This document shows, in pieces, positions 45,470-54,685 of a stretch of DNA of 64,000 bases. A program made the translations under genes and the position numbers. Numbering within the stretch: position 1 is the first letter of the stretch; each line of letters begins with the position of its first letter. The stretch comes from Paenibacillus_AP thailandensis (GTDB taxonomy: Bacteria; Bacillota; Bacilli; Paenibacillales; Paenibacillaceae), in contig NZ_JBHUMY010000009.1 of the NCBI RefSeq assembly GCF_042685365.1, positions 1 to 64,000 of the forward strand, in the 5' to 3' direction. The notes below the pieces were generated by a model. That model was given only the letters and a program-made list of their open reading frames with translations. It searched no databases and was not told the origin of the DNA.

Positions 45470-46606
45470 CTACTCCCAGAACATCGTCCGTCCGCCGCGC
45501 AGCCGAGCAAGGCCCTCGACGAAATAATAATCACCGTAGATAAGCGGAACGTCGATGTTTTTGCCTTCCGGATAATGGCTTGTTCCGTGCTTGATAAGCC
45601 CCTCTTCGTTCAGGTCGTCCCATGCCCCATAGTTTCGATAGAGCGATTCCAGGATGCGCTCTCCGGCTTTGCGGTAAACGGCAGCCTCCAGCTCGCCCGC
45701 CATATCCGCCAGCAGCAGCAGGCCGCTCGCCGCGCATGCGCCCGCCGACGAATCCCGATATTTCGTTACTTCAGGCGGCGTCCGGAAATCCCAATGCGGC
45801 ACCGCGTCCTCCGGCAGCTGCGACAGAAAAAAATGCGCGACCCGCTTGGCCGCGTCCAAATAGCGGCGATCCCCCGTATGACGATAGGAAAGCGTTAAGC
45901 CGTACAGCGCCCAGGCCGTCCCTCTCGACCAGGCCGATTCCGGGGCGTAGCCCTGCCCCCCAAGCGGCCTTATCTTCTCCCCTGTGAGCGCATCGAATTC
46001 CACGATATGGTACGCCGACCCGTCCGGCCGGATAAAATGCTCCAGCACCGTCTCCATATGCGCCTCCGCAACGTGGCGGTAACGCGGATCGCCGGTTGTC
46101 CGCGACGCCCAGTAAAGAAGCGGCATGTTCATGCAGCAGTCGATAATGGCGATTCCGGCGTTGTCCTCGCCTTCCCTCCAAGGATTCCAGGCGCGGATAT
46201 ACCGCCCTTTTAAATTGAAGCGCGCCGCCAAATAGTTGGCCGCCTGCAGCGCCCGGCGCTTCGATTCGGCCGACTGCGTCAGTTTGTACGAAGCGACGCT
46301 CGTCAGCGTCCACATGAAGCCGAGATCGTGATCGAGCCGGCTGTAATCGTGAAGCACGGGATCCAGCCGCTCTTCGCATTGCTCCGCCAAGCGGCGCAGC
46401 TCCATGTCCCCGCTTTCCTCGTAAACAAGCCACAGCAGCCCCGGCCAAAAGCCGGCCGTCCACCAATGGGGCGCTTCCAGCACATAGGTGCCTCCTACGC
46501 TGGCGTGCGGAAATCCGGCTCCGATCCTTCCGCTTATGCGCTTCGTTTTTTGTACGACATTCCCCCATGCCTCTTCCAGCCATTCCGGTTTCCGTGTCTC
46601 CGACAT
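45470..46606 (-). CDS. GH88 unsaturated glucuronyl hydrolase
   Basis: A 378-residue enzyme that removes the 4,5-unsaturated uronic acid left by polysaccharide lyases. Asp94 in RLDHDLGFMW and Asp156 in GIAIIDCCMNMPLLYWA match the two catalytic Asp of Bacillus UGL. No signal peptide: it acts in the cytoplasm on imported lyase products. It starts one base before the heparinase stop region ends, and the next gene (DUF2264) uses a ribosome site overlapping its 3' end, so the three are co-expressed. Compared with GH105 rhamnogalacturonyl hydrolases the DHDLGFMW form favours GH88. Confidence 0.93.
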   Translation of the reverse strand: MSETRKPEWLEEAWGNVVQKTKRISGRIGAGFPHASVGGTYVLEAPHWWTAGFWPGLLWLVYEESGDMELRRLAEQCEERLDPVLHDYSRLDHDLGFMWTLTSVASYKLTQSAESKRRALQAANYLAARFNLKGRYIRAWNPWREGEDNAGIAIIDCCMNMPLLYWASRTTGDPRYRHVAEAHMETVLEHFIRPDGSAYHIVEFDALTGEKIRPLGGQGYAPESAWSRGTAWALYGLTLSYRHTGDRRYLDAAKRVAHFFLSQLPEDAVPHWDFRTPPEVTKYRDSSAGACAASGLLLLADMAGELEAAVYRKAGERILESLYRNYGAWDDLNEEGLIKHGTSHYPEGKNIDVPLIYGDYYFVEGLARLRGGRTMFWE

Positions 46607-46607
46607 C

Positions 46608-48734
46608 TCAATCCGCTCCCCGTTCCGTTGATATCAATTCAAACTCAAGCTCCACGCGGCTTTTCCGCTCCGGCTTCGTCAGCTCGAAGTCGACCGTATA
46701 CCAATCCGTTTCGCGGCCGTAATGGTTGCTGTACGTCCGCTTCGTTATATGCGGCTTCAGCCGTTCCGCATCGTAACGGATCAACGCTGCGTCCCCGCTT
46801 CCCTCGCCCCGCAGCAGCAAGCTTCCGGCGCGCCCTTTTTCGGTACCGAACCCGGTGGCGCTTCCTCCTCCCGCGGGGTCCGTGTTGTCTAGGGTAACCA
46901 CGGTGCGGGCGTCGTCGATGCCGGGGTTGTCCGCGATACGGGCGTTGTCCATAGTGCCGGAGTTGTCCGCGATACGGGCGCTATCCTCGACGCAAGCGTT
47001 GTTCATAATGCGGGGGATGCCCGCGGTACGGGCGCTATCCTCGACGCGAGCGTTGTCCATGGTGCCGGGGCTGTCCGCGAAGCGGACGCCCGCCGTGCGG
47101 CCTGCGCCGCCTTCCGGCCCGCCCGGCCCTTCGAGCACGACCGGGGCGCATAGCGTCACGATCCGCTCGACGATGCTCCCCGGCTGCGCCGTAAACGCAA
47201 ACTCGTCCGTCAGACGAAGCGACGGAAGCTCCCTTTTGCGCCATACCAGCTCGCGCACGAGCGAGGACAAATGCGGAAGCCGGTACGCGGACGCCATCTC
47301 CAGCTTGAGCCGCACCTCACCGTCGCGCGCCGAGGCTTCCAGCACTTCCCCTTTGCTGTCGGGGCCCGCAGCCTGATAAGCCCCGTCCACGATCGGCACC
47401 GAATGCCCTTGCGAGCCGTTGCAGTCGAAGCCGTAGCGGCCGTCCCCGAAGTAGGCCGCCGTATATTCGCCCGCTCCGAGCTCGGCAACCAGCTGGACTC
47501 CTTCGGCGCTTACAATAAAGCTGCCGATGTCGTTATGGTTGTGCGGCTCGTCGTTATGCCCGCCTTTGGCGGCGAATCCGAAGCTGCCGCACGATGACGT
47601 ATGCCGCGACATGACCCACTTCGCGTCCGGCAGCACATAGTCGGCATCCCGCCAGGTGTCGGCCCGCTTGGCGGGATCGCACCAGACGATGTTGCGGAAC
47701 GCCGGCGCCCAGCGGCTGCAATGGTCGTCCGTATAGGACGCGCGGATCGAGGAAGGCGGAAGATCGAATTCCTCGTACAATCCGGCCAAGTAATGGGACA
47801 ACCCGAGCTGGGCGGGAACGCGAGCGGCCGAGTCGGAAAAATTGGCCACGGCCGCGCCGTGCAGATAGCATTTTTGCTGGAACAAGGCAATGGCGCGGAC
47901 TTTCGGATGCGCGAAAAGGTCGATGCCGCCTTCCGTGCGCCGCTTCAGCAAATCCGCAAAATAAACGAAATACCCGAAGCCGTAATTCCAATAGCCGACC
48001 CCTTCCAAGCAAGCGCCGTCGTCCCCGTAGCCCTCCAGAAAGCATGCCATGCTGCCAAGCGCTTTCAGGACGATGGCGGTCAGCCGCTCCGACGGCTCGA
48101 GCAGCAGCAGAGCGGCGGCGCCGATTGATCCGGCGCATACGGCGGACCAGTTGTGCCGCGCCGTCTCCCAGCCGAACGGGCCGGCTTCCATATACGGCCG
48201 AAGCAGCCGCTCTTCAACCTCTTGCGCGATCCGGTCGCGGAGCAGCGCCGGAAGCCGATCGCCCAGCAGCCGCCGCATTTCGCAAAGCGTAAATCCCGTT
48301 TCCGCCGCGAACAGATCGATCGCGCCGCGCGCTTCCGCCGTGCGGATATGCGCCGGCAGGCACCAGGTGTACTCCCCGCAGACCGACCAGATCATGTCGT
48401 ACAACCGTTTTAAGCGCTCCTCCTTCTCCGGCTCGAGCAAGGCAAGCAGCATATACGTATTCAAACGGCGCCTTCGCTCAAAGTATGCGTTTTCATATTC
48501 GAGCCTCGTTCCCCGCTTCTCGAACAGCGTAAACAAGCCGTACGTCAATTCGGGGACGGGCGTGCCGCCAAGCCGCTTTCCTTCGCGGCGGATTTCGCCG
48601 ACAATGTCTGCGTAGTCTTCCGATTCGCGTACGGTCCGCCAGAACCGTTCCTGGCCGCCTTCCCGGTCATACATGCCGCGCCCGGCCGGAGCCAGCCGCT
48701 CGAGCTTCCGCTTCAACTCTTCTTCGCTTACCAC
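46608..48734 (-). CDS. heparinase II/III family protein
   Basis: A 708-residue protein with an N-terminal (alpha/alpha) toroid (about 40-340) and a C-terminal beta-sandwich of the heparinase II/III fold (about 370-708). The conserved GGHNDEPHNHNDIGSFIVS stretch has the catalytic-site His and Asn. It should eliminate glycosidic bonds next to uronic acids; the exact polysaccharide cannot be read from sequence. No signal peptide, so it acts on imported oligomers. Unusually, about 60 residues near 551-610 are an 18-bp-period hexapeptide repeat inserted into the beta-sandwich region. It follows the response regulator and precedes GH88. Confidence 0.9.
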   Translation of the reverse strand: MVSEEELKRKLERLAPAGRGMYDREGGQERFWRTVRESEDYADIVGEIRREGKRLGGTPVPELTYGLFTLFEKRGTRLEYENAYFERRRRLNTYMLLALLEPEKEERLKRLYDMIWSVCGEYTWCLPAHIRTAEARGAIDLFAAETGFTLCEMRRLLGDRLPALLRDRIAQEVEERLLRPYMEAGPFGWETARHNWSAVCAGSIGAAALLLLEPSERLTAIVLKALGSMACFLEGYGDDGACLEGVGYWNYGFGYFVYFADLLKRRTEGGIDLFAHPKVRAIALFQQKCYLHGAAVANFSDSAARVPAQLGLSHYLAGLYEEFDLPPSSIRASYTDDHCSRWAPAFRNIVWCDPAKRADTWRDADYVLPDAKWVMSRHTSSCGSFGFAAKGGHNDEPHNHNDIGSFIVSAEGVQLVAELGAGEYTAAYFGDGRYGFDCNGSQGHSVPIVDGAYQAAGPDSKGEVLEASARDGEVRLKLEMASAYRLPHLSSLVRELVWRKRELPSLRLTDEFAFTAQPGSIVERIVTLCAPVVLEGPGGPEGGAGRTAGVRFADSPGTMDNARVEDSARTAGIPRIMNNACVEDSARIADNSGTMDNARIADNPGIDDARTVVTLDNTDPAGGGSATGFGTEKGRAGSLLLRGEGSGDAALIRYDAERLKPHITKRTYSNHYGRETDWYTVDFELTKPERKSRVELEFELISTERGAD
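46903..47082 (-). repeat. 10 x 18-bp in-frame hexapeptide repeat
   Basis: Ten consecutive 18-base units encode imperfect hexapeptides such as ADSPGT, MDNARV, EDSART, MNNACV, EDSARI, ADNSGT, MDNARI and ADNPGI. Units recur in a higher-order 54-base pattern. The 18-base unit CGGGCGCTATCCTCGACG occurs identically at 46975 and 47029. The reading frame is kept throughout. Confidence 0.85.
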
Positions 48735-48759
48735 GGTCGCGCCGCCTCTCTTTCCATCG

Positions 48760-50367
48760 TTATCCCCGGTATTCCACCGGCGTCGAGCCGGCGTGGGCTT
48801 TGAACGTCTTGATGAAATAGCTCTGATTGTCGTAGCCGAGCAGCTCGCATATTTCCCCTACGGTATGCGGGGTTTGGTCGAGCAGCTCCTTGGCCCGCTC
48901 CATTTTCATTCGGGTTACATATTCGATAAACGTGACCCCCAGCTCCTTCTTGAACAGGCGGCTGAAATAGCTGGCGTTCAAATGCAAATGCTCCGCCACT
49001 TCGTCAAGGCTGATCCGCCTTCCGATGTTAAGCGCGATATATTTGCACGCCTCCGCGACTTCCGTCCGTTTGCCGGCCGACGGGGCGCCCGCTCTCGCCG
49101 CGGCCATCGCGCATAGATGCTCGGTAAACCAGCCGCCCAGCTGAACCAGGGAATCGAGCTCGGCGATTTCTTTGTGCAGCGTATCCGCATTGTGTCCGGA
49201 CGGGATATGCTGCAGCGTATGCAGCTTCAGCTTTAAATCGAGCAGCAGCTTCAATACCCAATCCTTCACCGTCTCCGACGGGTATTCCTGCTGACGGATG
49301 AAGGAAATCCAATGCTCCCCCGCCTTTCTCGCCTCCTCCTCCCGCCCCCCGAGCAGCGCCGCGCGCAGCTGCTGAACCGCCCGATCGTAATAATCGAACA
49401 GATCCCGTTTGACCGCAGGAACGGAACGGCGCAGCGTTTCGCAAGCCCCTTCGCCTAAATAGAAGCGCTGCTCTTCGCCGTTCAGCAGAGCCTTCAAGCT
49501 TTGCTTCAGCTCTTCCGGCGACGCCGACGCATTCCCGACAAGGAACGACATGCGGATTTTCAACACGCCGGCCAGCGTATCCTGAACCTGCCGCAGCGTC
49601 CTCCGGATTTCGTCCATCCGGTTCACTTTCAGGCTCGGCTTATAGGAGAACAGCAGCAAGGAACGCTTGGCGTCGTAGCCGACATGCTGCCCCCGCGGCG
49701 ACGAAGCGGCGCCAAGCACCTCGTTCATCACGTTGCCGACCGCGAACTGCAGCGTTTGCTCGGACGCGAACCGGAGCTTCGCCGTCCGGTAATGATCGAT
49801 GAAGCCGATCGCCGGCAAGCATTCCTCGCCGCTCAACATAAAGCCGTAGCTTTCGGCGTCTTTCCTCCATTGCTCGGGCGACAGCAGCGGCTGCTGGATG
49901 AAGCTTCGGATCGCTTTCTCCTTGCGCAGCTCCTTCGTCTCGTCCGCGAGCAGCCTAAGCCGCGACTGCTCCCGGCTCATCAGCCTTTCTTCGTCGAGGC
50001 TTTCCTTAAGCCTGCCGAGAAGTCTGGACAGGTCTCCCGGGTCGAGCGCGTCCTTCAGAAAATATTCCCGGACGTTCAGCCGCATCGCCTGCTGCGCCAG
50101 CTGGAACTCGCTATGGCAGGACAAAATGACGATCCGGACGCCCGCGTTCCGCTCCCGCACGCGCGCCGCAAGCTCAAGCCCGTCCATGCGGGGCATGCCG
50201 ATATCGGTAATGAGGACATCCGGCATTTCCCTTTCGGCTTGCTCCCAAGCGCTTTCCCCGTTCTCGTGCGCTCCGATAAGCCGAAACCCAAGCTTCTCCC
50301 ATTCGATCGCTTCCGAGAGCAATTCAATAACCGGATAGTCGTCGTCAGCCAGCATTACGCTGTACAT
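48760..50367 (-). CDS. AraC-type response regulator (YesN family)
   Basis: A 535-residue regulator. Receiver residues Asp8-Asp9-Asp10 and phospho-acceptor Asp55 in LITDIGMPRMDG are present, with the Lys in YFLKDA. The C-terminal AraC double HTH ends YDNQSYFIKTFKAHAGSTPVEYR. Start is ATG at 50367 with AAGGAGG six bases ahead; the ATG at 50373 overlaps the ribosome site. It overlaps the kinase gene by about 23 bases. It likely binds the ATTTTGACT elements upstream of the permease and binding-protein promoters in this locus. Confidence 0.94.
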   Translation of the reverse strand: MYSVMLADDDYPVIELLSEAIEWEKLGFRLIGAHENGESAWEQAEREMPDVLITDIGMPRMDGLELAARVRERNAGVRIVILSCHSEFQLAQQAMRLNVREYFLKDALDPGDLSRLLGRLKESLDEERLMSREQSRLRLLADETKELRKEKAIRSFIQQPLLSPEQWRKDAESYGFMLSGEECLPAIGFIDHYRTAKLRFASEQTLQFAVGNVMNEVLGAASSPRGQHVGYDAKRSLLLFSYKPSLKVNRMDEIRRTLRQVQDTLAGVLKIRMSFLVGNASASPEELKQSLKALLNGEEQRFYLGEGACETLRRSVPAVKRDLFDYYDRAVQQLRAALLGGREEEARKAGEHWISFIRQQEYPSETVKDWVLKLLLDLKLKLHTLQHIPSGHNADTLHKEIAELDSLVQLGGWFTEHLCAMAAARAGAPSAGKRTEVAEACKYIALNIGRRISLDEVAEHLHLNASYFSRLFKKELGVTFIEYVTRMKMERAKELLDQTPHTVGEICELLGYDNQSYFIKTFKAHAGSTPVEYRG

Positions 50368-52180
50368 CGTCATCCTCCTTCCGCGGTATGCGCATGGTCA
50401 CTTTCGTCCCTTTGCCGGGCTCGCTTTGAACGTCCATGCGGAACCGGTCTCCGAATACCATCTTCATCCGCTCCGCGACGTTCGGCAAGCCGATGCCGGA
50501 GAAACGGCCGCGCTCCTCCTCCCGGTACAGCGCTTCGGCAGCATGGAAACGGATGCTCTTGTTCACCCGTGCGAGCTTCTCTCCGTCCATGCCGTTCCCG
50601 TCGTCCTCGACGGTCAGCTCGACGTCGCCGTCTGGCAGAACGACGGCCCGAACGGCGATCGTTCCTTTGCTTTGGCATAGCCCGTGAATAAGCGCGTTTT
50701 CGACGACGGGCTGAAGGAAAAAGCGCGGCACGCGGATGAGGAACGCTTCGGCTGCAATCTCGAGACGAAGCTGAGCCTCCTCTTTTTGCCGCAAATTCAT
50801 CAGCTCCACGTAATTCGCCACAAGGCCGATCTCCTCGTGCAGGCTGATCTCGTCCTTTTCGCCCGTTATCGTCATCCGCAGCAGCTTCGAAAGCGAGCCG
50901 ATCATTTGCGCGCTTTCCGGATCGCCTCCCCGCATCGCTTTCATCCGAATCGAGTTCAGCACGTTGAACAGAAAATGCGGGTTGATTTGCGCCTGAAGCA
51001 TGCGAAGCTCGGCTTTGCGCTTTCGCGCCTGCGTTTCCCTCACCTCGGCCAGCATCCCGTTAATGCGGTCGAGCATCTGGTCGAACAGAAAACCGAGCCG
51101 GCCGATCTCGTCCCGGCCCCGAATGCCCGAGCGGACGGAAAGGCTGCCGCGCTGCACCGCCGCGGACACTTTGCCGAGCCTCACGAGCGGCTTCGTGAAC
51201 GCCCGGAGAAGAGCGATCAACAGCAGCAGAAAGACGAAAAAGGAAGCCAGCTGGAACACAAACACGCGGCTGAAAATCGAGCTGATATTAACGGTCGCCT
51301 GCTTGTAGGGCTGCACCGAGACGAGACGCCAGCCGTTGAACGGAATCGGCTGCTCCGCCACGAGATAGCGCCCGTCTTTCGCTTTTACGATCGAGGTCGA
51401 AGCTGAAGCGCCCGTCCCGCGAATCGGATACTCGAGCGCCGTTCCGATTTGCGAGCTGTCCTTATGGGACAGGATGCGCCCGTCTTCGTCGATCAGCATC
51501 ACTTCCTGCCCGGCCGTCAGACGGTCGAATATGCCGTTCACTTGGTTTTCCATAACCGTAACGACGATGTAGCCGTAAATGTCTGCGTTTTCAAGACGAA
51601 GCGTTCGAACGACCGAAATCTGGTACGGATTGTCGAGCTTCTCCATCGAGAAAACGGTCGGCTCCGTCTTCACCCAATACGATTGAAATCCTTTCAGCTT
51701 GCCAAGCTCGCCGAACCATTGCTCCTGCGTCAAACCGGCCGGATTATACTCGCCTCGGGAATAATTCGTAAACGTTTTGCCGTTCGTAAGCAGTACGGTG
51801 ACATAACTTTTATCCCCGATCACCGTCAAGCTTTCCAGCTGCTCCAAAATATTGTTTTCCTGCATAAAAGCCTCGTAACGGTTCGACTCGGCCGCGGTCC
51901 CGGCGTTTACGATTTTGAAATAGGCGTTCATGTCCGAGTTTACTTGGATGTAATTGGCAATATTCAACATGCTCTTAAACAAACTCGCAACGGATCCGCT
52001 CGCAAGCTGCAGAGAATCCTGCGCGTTCGACATCGCCTGCCGTTTGACCGCCTCCTGCGTCAATGCGTTGTAGGCGAGCAGCGTAATCGCCGTCGGCAGC
52101 AAAACGCAGGCGATGGCGGCAACAAACAGCTTCGTTCGGATCGACTGCGTCAAGAAGCGTTCTTTCCATCGGCCCGGCAT
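50345..52180 (-). CDS. sensor histidine kinase (YesM family)
   Basis: A 611-residue kinase with TM1 at about 17-38, a Cache-like outside domain (about 40-300), TM2 at about 305-326, HAMP, the motif QINPHFLFN with phospho-acceptor His402, and a GHKL ATPase domain with PVVENALIHG. It lies between the binding-protein gene and its regulator, separated from the former by a terminator, so kinase mRNA should be scarce relative to binder mRNA. Confidence 0.94.
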   Translation of the reverse strand: MPGRWKERFLTQSIRTKLFVAAIACVLLPTAITLLAYNALTQEAVKRQAMSNAQDSLQLASGSVASLFKSMLNIANYIQVNSDMNAYFKIVNAGTAAESNRYEAFMQENNILEQLESLTVIGDKSYVTVLLTNGKTFTNYSRGEYNPAGLTQEQWFGELGKLKGFQSYWVKTEPTVFSMEKLDNPYQISVVRTLRLENADIYGYIVVTVMENQVNGIFDRLTAGQEVMLIDEDGRILSHKDSSQIGTALEYPIRGTGASASTSIVKAKDGRYLVAEQPIPFNGWRLVSVQPYKQATVNISSIFSRVFVFQLASFFVFLLLLIALLRAFTKPLVRLGKVSAAVQRGSLSVRSGIRGRDEIGRLGFLFDQMLDRINGMLAEVRETQARKRKAELRMLQAQINPHFLFNVLNSIRMKAMRGGDPESAQMIGSLSKLLRMTITGEKDEISLHEEIGLVANYVELMNLRQKEEAQLRLEIAAEAFLIRVPRFFLQPVVENALIHGLCQSKGTIAVRAVVLPDGDVELTVEDDGNGMDGEKLARVNKSIRFHAAEALYREEERGRFSGIGLPNVAERMKMVFGDRFRMDVQSEPGKGTKVTMRIPRKEDDDVQRNAG

Positions 52181-52205
52181 CTCGTCAAGTCCCCCCTTGC
52201 AAAGG

Positions 52206-52232
52206 AAAAAAAGGGGCGATTGTCACCGCCCC
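52206..52232 (-). terminator. terminator between binding protein and kinase genes
   Basis: GGGGCG-gtgacaat-CGCCCC followed by TTTTTTT on the minus strand, 22 bases after the binding-protein stop. It should reduce read-through into the kinase and enzyme genes. Confidence 0.88.
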
Positions 52233-52254
52233 CGCTCAGGGTCATTATAGCACG

Positions 52255-53607
52255 TTATTTTTTGTTGGCATCTATGATTTTTTGGACGCGTTCCTGGCTG
52301 TTTTTCACCGTCGTATCGATATCCTGGTTACCGAGAATCAGCTTCTCGTATTCCTCGTTAACCGCTTTATAAACCTCGGCCTGATAGGAGGCCGGCGGCA
52401 CCAGCTCGGACGCCTTCGAGGCGACCAGCGTGTTCACGAGCGATTCCTTGTCGACCAGCTCGGGGTTTTTCGTGCCGGCCAAAACCGTTTCGAGAATGTT
52501 GGCGATCTCCTCCGCTTTCACCTTATTCCAGGCGGGCACGTTTTTGCCTTGCACCAGCTGTCCTTCGGTCGTATACCAGCGGACGAAATCGTAAGCCTCC
52601 TGCTTATGCTTGGAGCTTGCCGCCACCGCCACATAGTCGGTCGTCACCGGCGTATAGCCGATCTCGTCGTCCGGGTCGTTTTTCGGGAACGGAGCCACCG
52701 CTACGTGAAAGGTTAGAGGCACTTTGTCGGTGCCGCCGATTTCGGTGTTCATCCAGCTGCCGATCGTAATCATGCTGGCCGACTCGTTGAAGAACTGCGT
52801 CCGGTAAGCCAGCTTCTGCGAAATCATGTCCGTGTAAGGAACGGAGGATTGGTCCTCCTTCTCCATCTTCACCCGCAGCTCAAGCGTCCGCTTGAAGTTC
52901 GGGTCGTCCATGTTCGAGGAGCCGTCCGCCTTCAAAAAGTCGGAGCCGTGCGGCTGGTTCAGCATCATCAGCTTGACGAACTCCATCCAGCCGCCGCCTT
53001 GCGGACCGTGGAAATACGTACCGTAACGTTTGGAAGCGCCTTCGCCTTTGGTCAGCTTTTTGGCGTATTCGGCGTATTCGTCCCAAGTCCAGTCCGTCGG
53101 AACCGGCAGGCCGGCTTCGTCGAGATGATCCTTGTTCAGCAGGACGTACCAAGGATTGAATTTGCCGGGAAGCGCATACACTTTGCCGTTTAAGCGCGTG
53201 TCGACCTTGTAGTCCTCTTCGACCTTGAAGCCGTCCTTGGCGATGTAATCGTCAAGCGGCTCCGCCATGCCGAGCGAGACGCGCTGCGCGTAACCGGCCG
53301 CGTCGCTGAACATGAGGATGTCCATCTGCTCCGAGGAGGCTGCCGCAAGGTCCAGCTTTTTGGACGCTTCGGCCGTGTCGCCCTTTTCGCTCAGATTGAC
53401 CACTTCCACCGTGACGCCGGGTTTTGCCTTCTCGTATGCGGCGATCGTCGCTTTCCAGTTGTACGCCTCCTCCGTCCCGTACGTGTAGAGGCGCAGGTTT
53501 ACGTTGCCGCTATCCGAACCCCCGTCCGAATTCGAGCTTCCGCAGCCGGCAAGCAGGCCGACCATCAGCGTTCCGGCCGCGAGGCCGCCGATCCATTTTC
53601 TTTTCAT
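52255..53607 (-). CDS. extracellular solute-binding lipoprotein (family 1)
   Basis: A 450-residue sugar-binding lipoprotein. The signal peptide ends LLAGC with Cys22, followed by a Ser/Gly/Asp linker. It belongs to the MalE-like family 1 binders, with the DYKVDTRLNGKVYALPG region typical of oligosaccharide binders. It has its own promoter in the 179-base gap after the permeases and a strong terminator behind, consistent with high expression. Substrate is inferred to be a uronic-acid-containing oligosaccharide from the GH88 and heparinase-like genes of the same locus. Confidence 0.93.
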   Translation of the reverse strand: MKRKWIGGLAAGTLMVGLLAGCGSSNSDGGSDSGNVNLRLYTYGTEEAYNWKATIAAYEKAKPGVTVEVVNLSEKGDTAEASKKLDLAAASSEQMDILMFSDAAGYAQRVSLGMAEPLDDYIAKDGFKVEEDYKVDTRLNGKVYALPGKFNPWYVLLNKDHLDEAGLPVPTDWTWDEYAEYAKKLTKGEGASKRYGTYFHGPQGGGWMEFVKLMMLNQPHGSDFLKADGSSNMDDPNFKRTLELRVKMEKEDQSSVPYTDMISQKLAYRTQFFNESASMITIGSWMNTEIGGTDKVPLTFHVAVAPFPKNDPDDEIGYTPVTTDYVAVAASSKHKQEAYDFVRWYTTEGQLVQGKNVPAWNKVKAEEIANILETVLAGTKNPELVDKESLVNTLVASKASELVPPASYQAEVYKAVNEEYEKLILGNQDIDTTVKNSQERVQKIIDANKK

Positions 53608-53705
53608 CTACTGACCCTCCTAATAAGTTCTTTGATTGTCATCGTAACTTGCATCGAAAGCAACGACCTGGCTTTTCGTGAGCAATCGCATCGATTGTAG
53701 TTCAC

Positions 53706-53769
53706 ATTATATCGGCGGGGGCGAAGCCGCTCATGAAACTTTATTTACTTCTTCCGAATTATTTTGACT
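53706..53769 (-). promoter_or_regulatory. promoter of the binding-protein gene with ATTTTGACT element
   Basis: TATAAT on the minus strand (53706-53711) has no -35 match. The sequence ATTTTGACT (plus strand, 53761-53769) lies exactly 50 bases from it, with a weaker copy about 20 bases closer. The same element at the same distance precedes the permease promoter at 55665-55728. This is a candidate binding site of the locus response regulator. Confidence 0.55.
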
Positions 53770-53786
53770 TCTTTGACCGGTCTCCG

Positions 53787-54650
53787 TTATCCTTTAACGC
53801 CGCCTAAAGCGATGCCTTCGATGACGCTTTTTTGCCCGATGACGAACACGATAAGAAGCGGCACGATCGCCGAGACCGCCGCAGCCATGATCAGCGAGTA
53901 AAACTCTCCGCTTAAGGACGTAAACTTCTGCATGGCGAGCTGGATCGTAAACAGCTTGTCGGAACGAAGGAAAATAAGCGGGTTCTGGTAATCGTTCCAG
54001 GTCCAAATAAAGCGCAGGATCGCGTAAGTGGCGACCGCCGGCTTCACGAGAGGCAGCCCGATCGACCAGAAGATGCGGCCGTGGCCCGCCCCGTCGATTT
54101 TGGCCGATTCGATAAAGTCTTGATGCACGCCCATGAAGAACTGCCTCAGCATGAAGGTTCCGAGCACGCTGAAGCTTCCGAGCAAGACAAGCCCGAGATG
54201 GCTGTCGAACAAGCCGATGTTGCGGTACAAAATAAACTGCGGAATGAGCGTCGCTTGGCCCGGCACCATATAAGTGGCGAGCACGATCATGAACAGCCAT
54301 TTGCCGGCTTTGAAATTCACTTTGGAGAAGCCGTACGCGGCCAAACTCGACACGAGGCAGGAAATGCATGTCGTCACGACGCTCACTTTGATGGAGTTCC
54401 AGTAATACAGATAAAACGGGTAAGCGCCGAACCACACCTCTTTATAATTTTCCGCCGCGTTCCATTCCCGGGGAATCCATTGAATCGGATAGACGAATAC
54501 GTCTTTCTCGATTTTGAAAGAGGTAACGAGCATCCAAAAAAACGGCAGCAAAAACAATAAACTGATAACGAACATAATTAAGGTTAACGCCGCTTTCCGC
54601 CAGTCCATGCGGGTCAAGCCAGGCGCGGGTTTTGCCGTCGTCGCAGCCAT
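53787..54650 (-). CDS. carbohydrate ABC transporter permease (MalG/AraQ type)
   Basis: A 287-residue permease with six predicted segments starting at about 18-40. The conserved loop reads IESAKIDGAGHGRIFWSIGLPLVKPA. ATG at 54650 is chosen because GGAG lies eight bases ahead; 54656 is only two bases from it. It follows the MalF-like partner. No ATPase in the locus, so a shared MsmX-like ATPase is expected. Confidence 0.93.
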   Translation of the reverse strand: MAATTAKPAPGLTRMDWRKAALTLIMFVISLLFLLPFFWMLVTSFKIEKDVFVYPIQWIPREWNAAENYKEVWFGAYPFYLYYWNSIKVSVVTTCISCLVSSLAAYGFSKVNFKAGKWLFMIVLATYMVPGQATLIPQFILYRNIGLFDSHLGLVLLGSFSVLGTFMLRQFFMGVHQDFIESAKIDGAGHGRIFWSIGLPLVKPAVATYAILRFIWTWNDYQNPLIFLRSDKLFTIQLAMQKFTSLSGEFYSLIMAAAVSAIVPLLIVFVIGQKSVIEGIALGGVKG

Positions 54651-54685
54651 TCGCATATCTCCTTTCGCATTAGTCCTTCAGTCAT

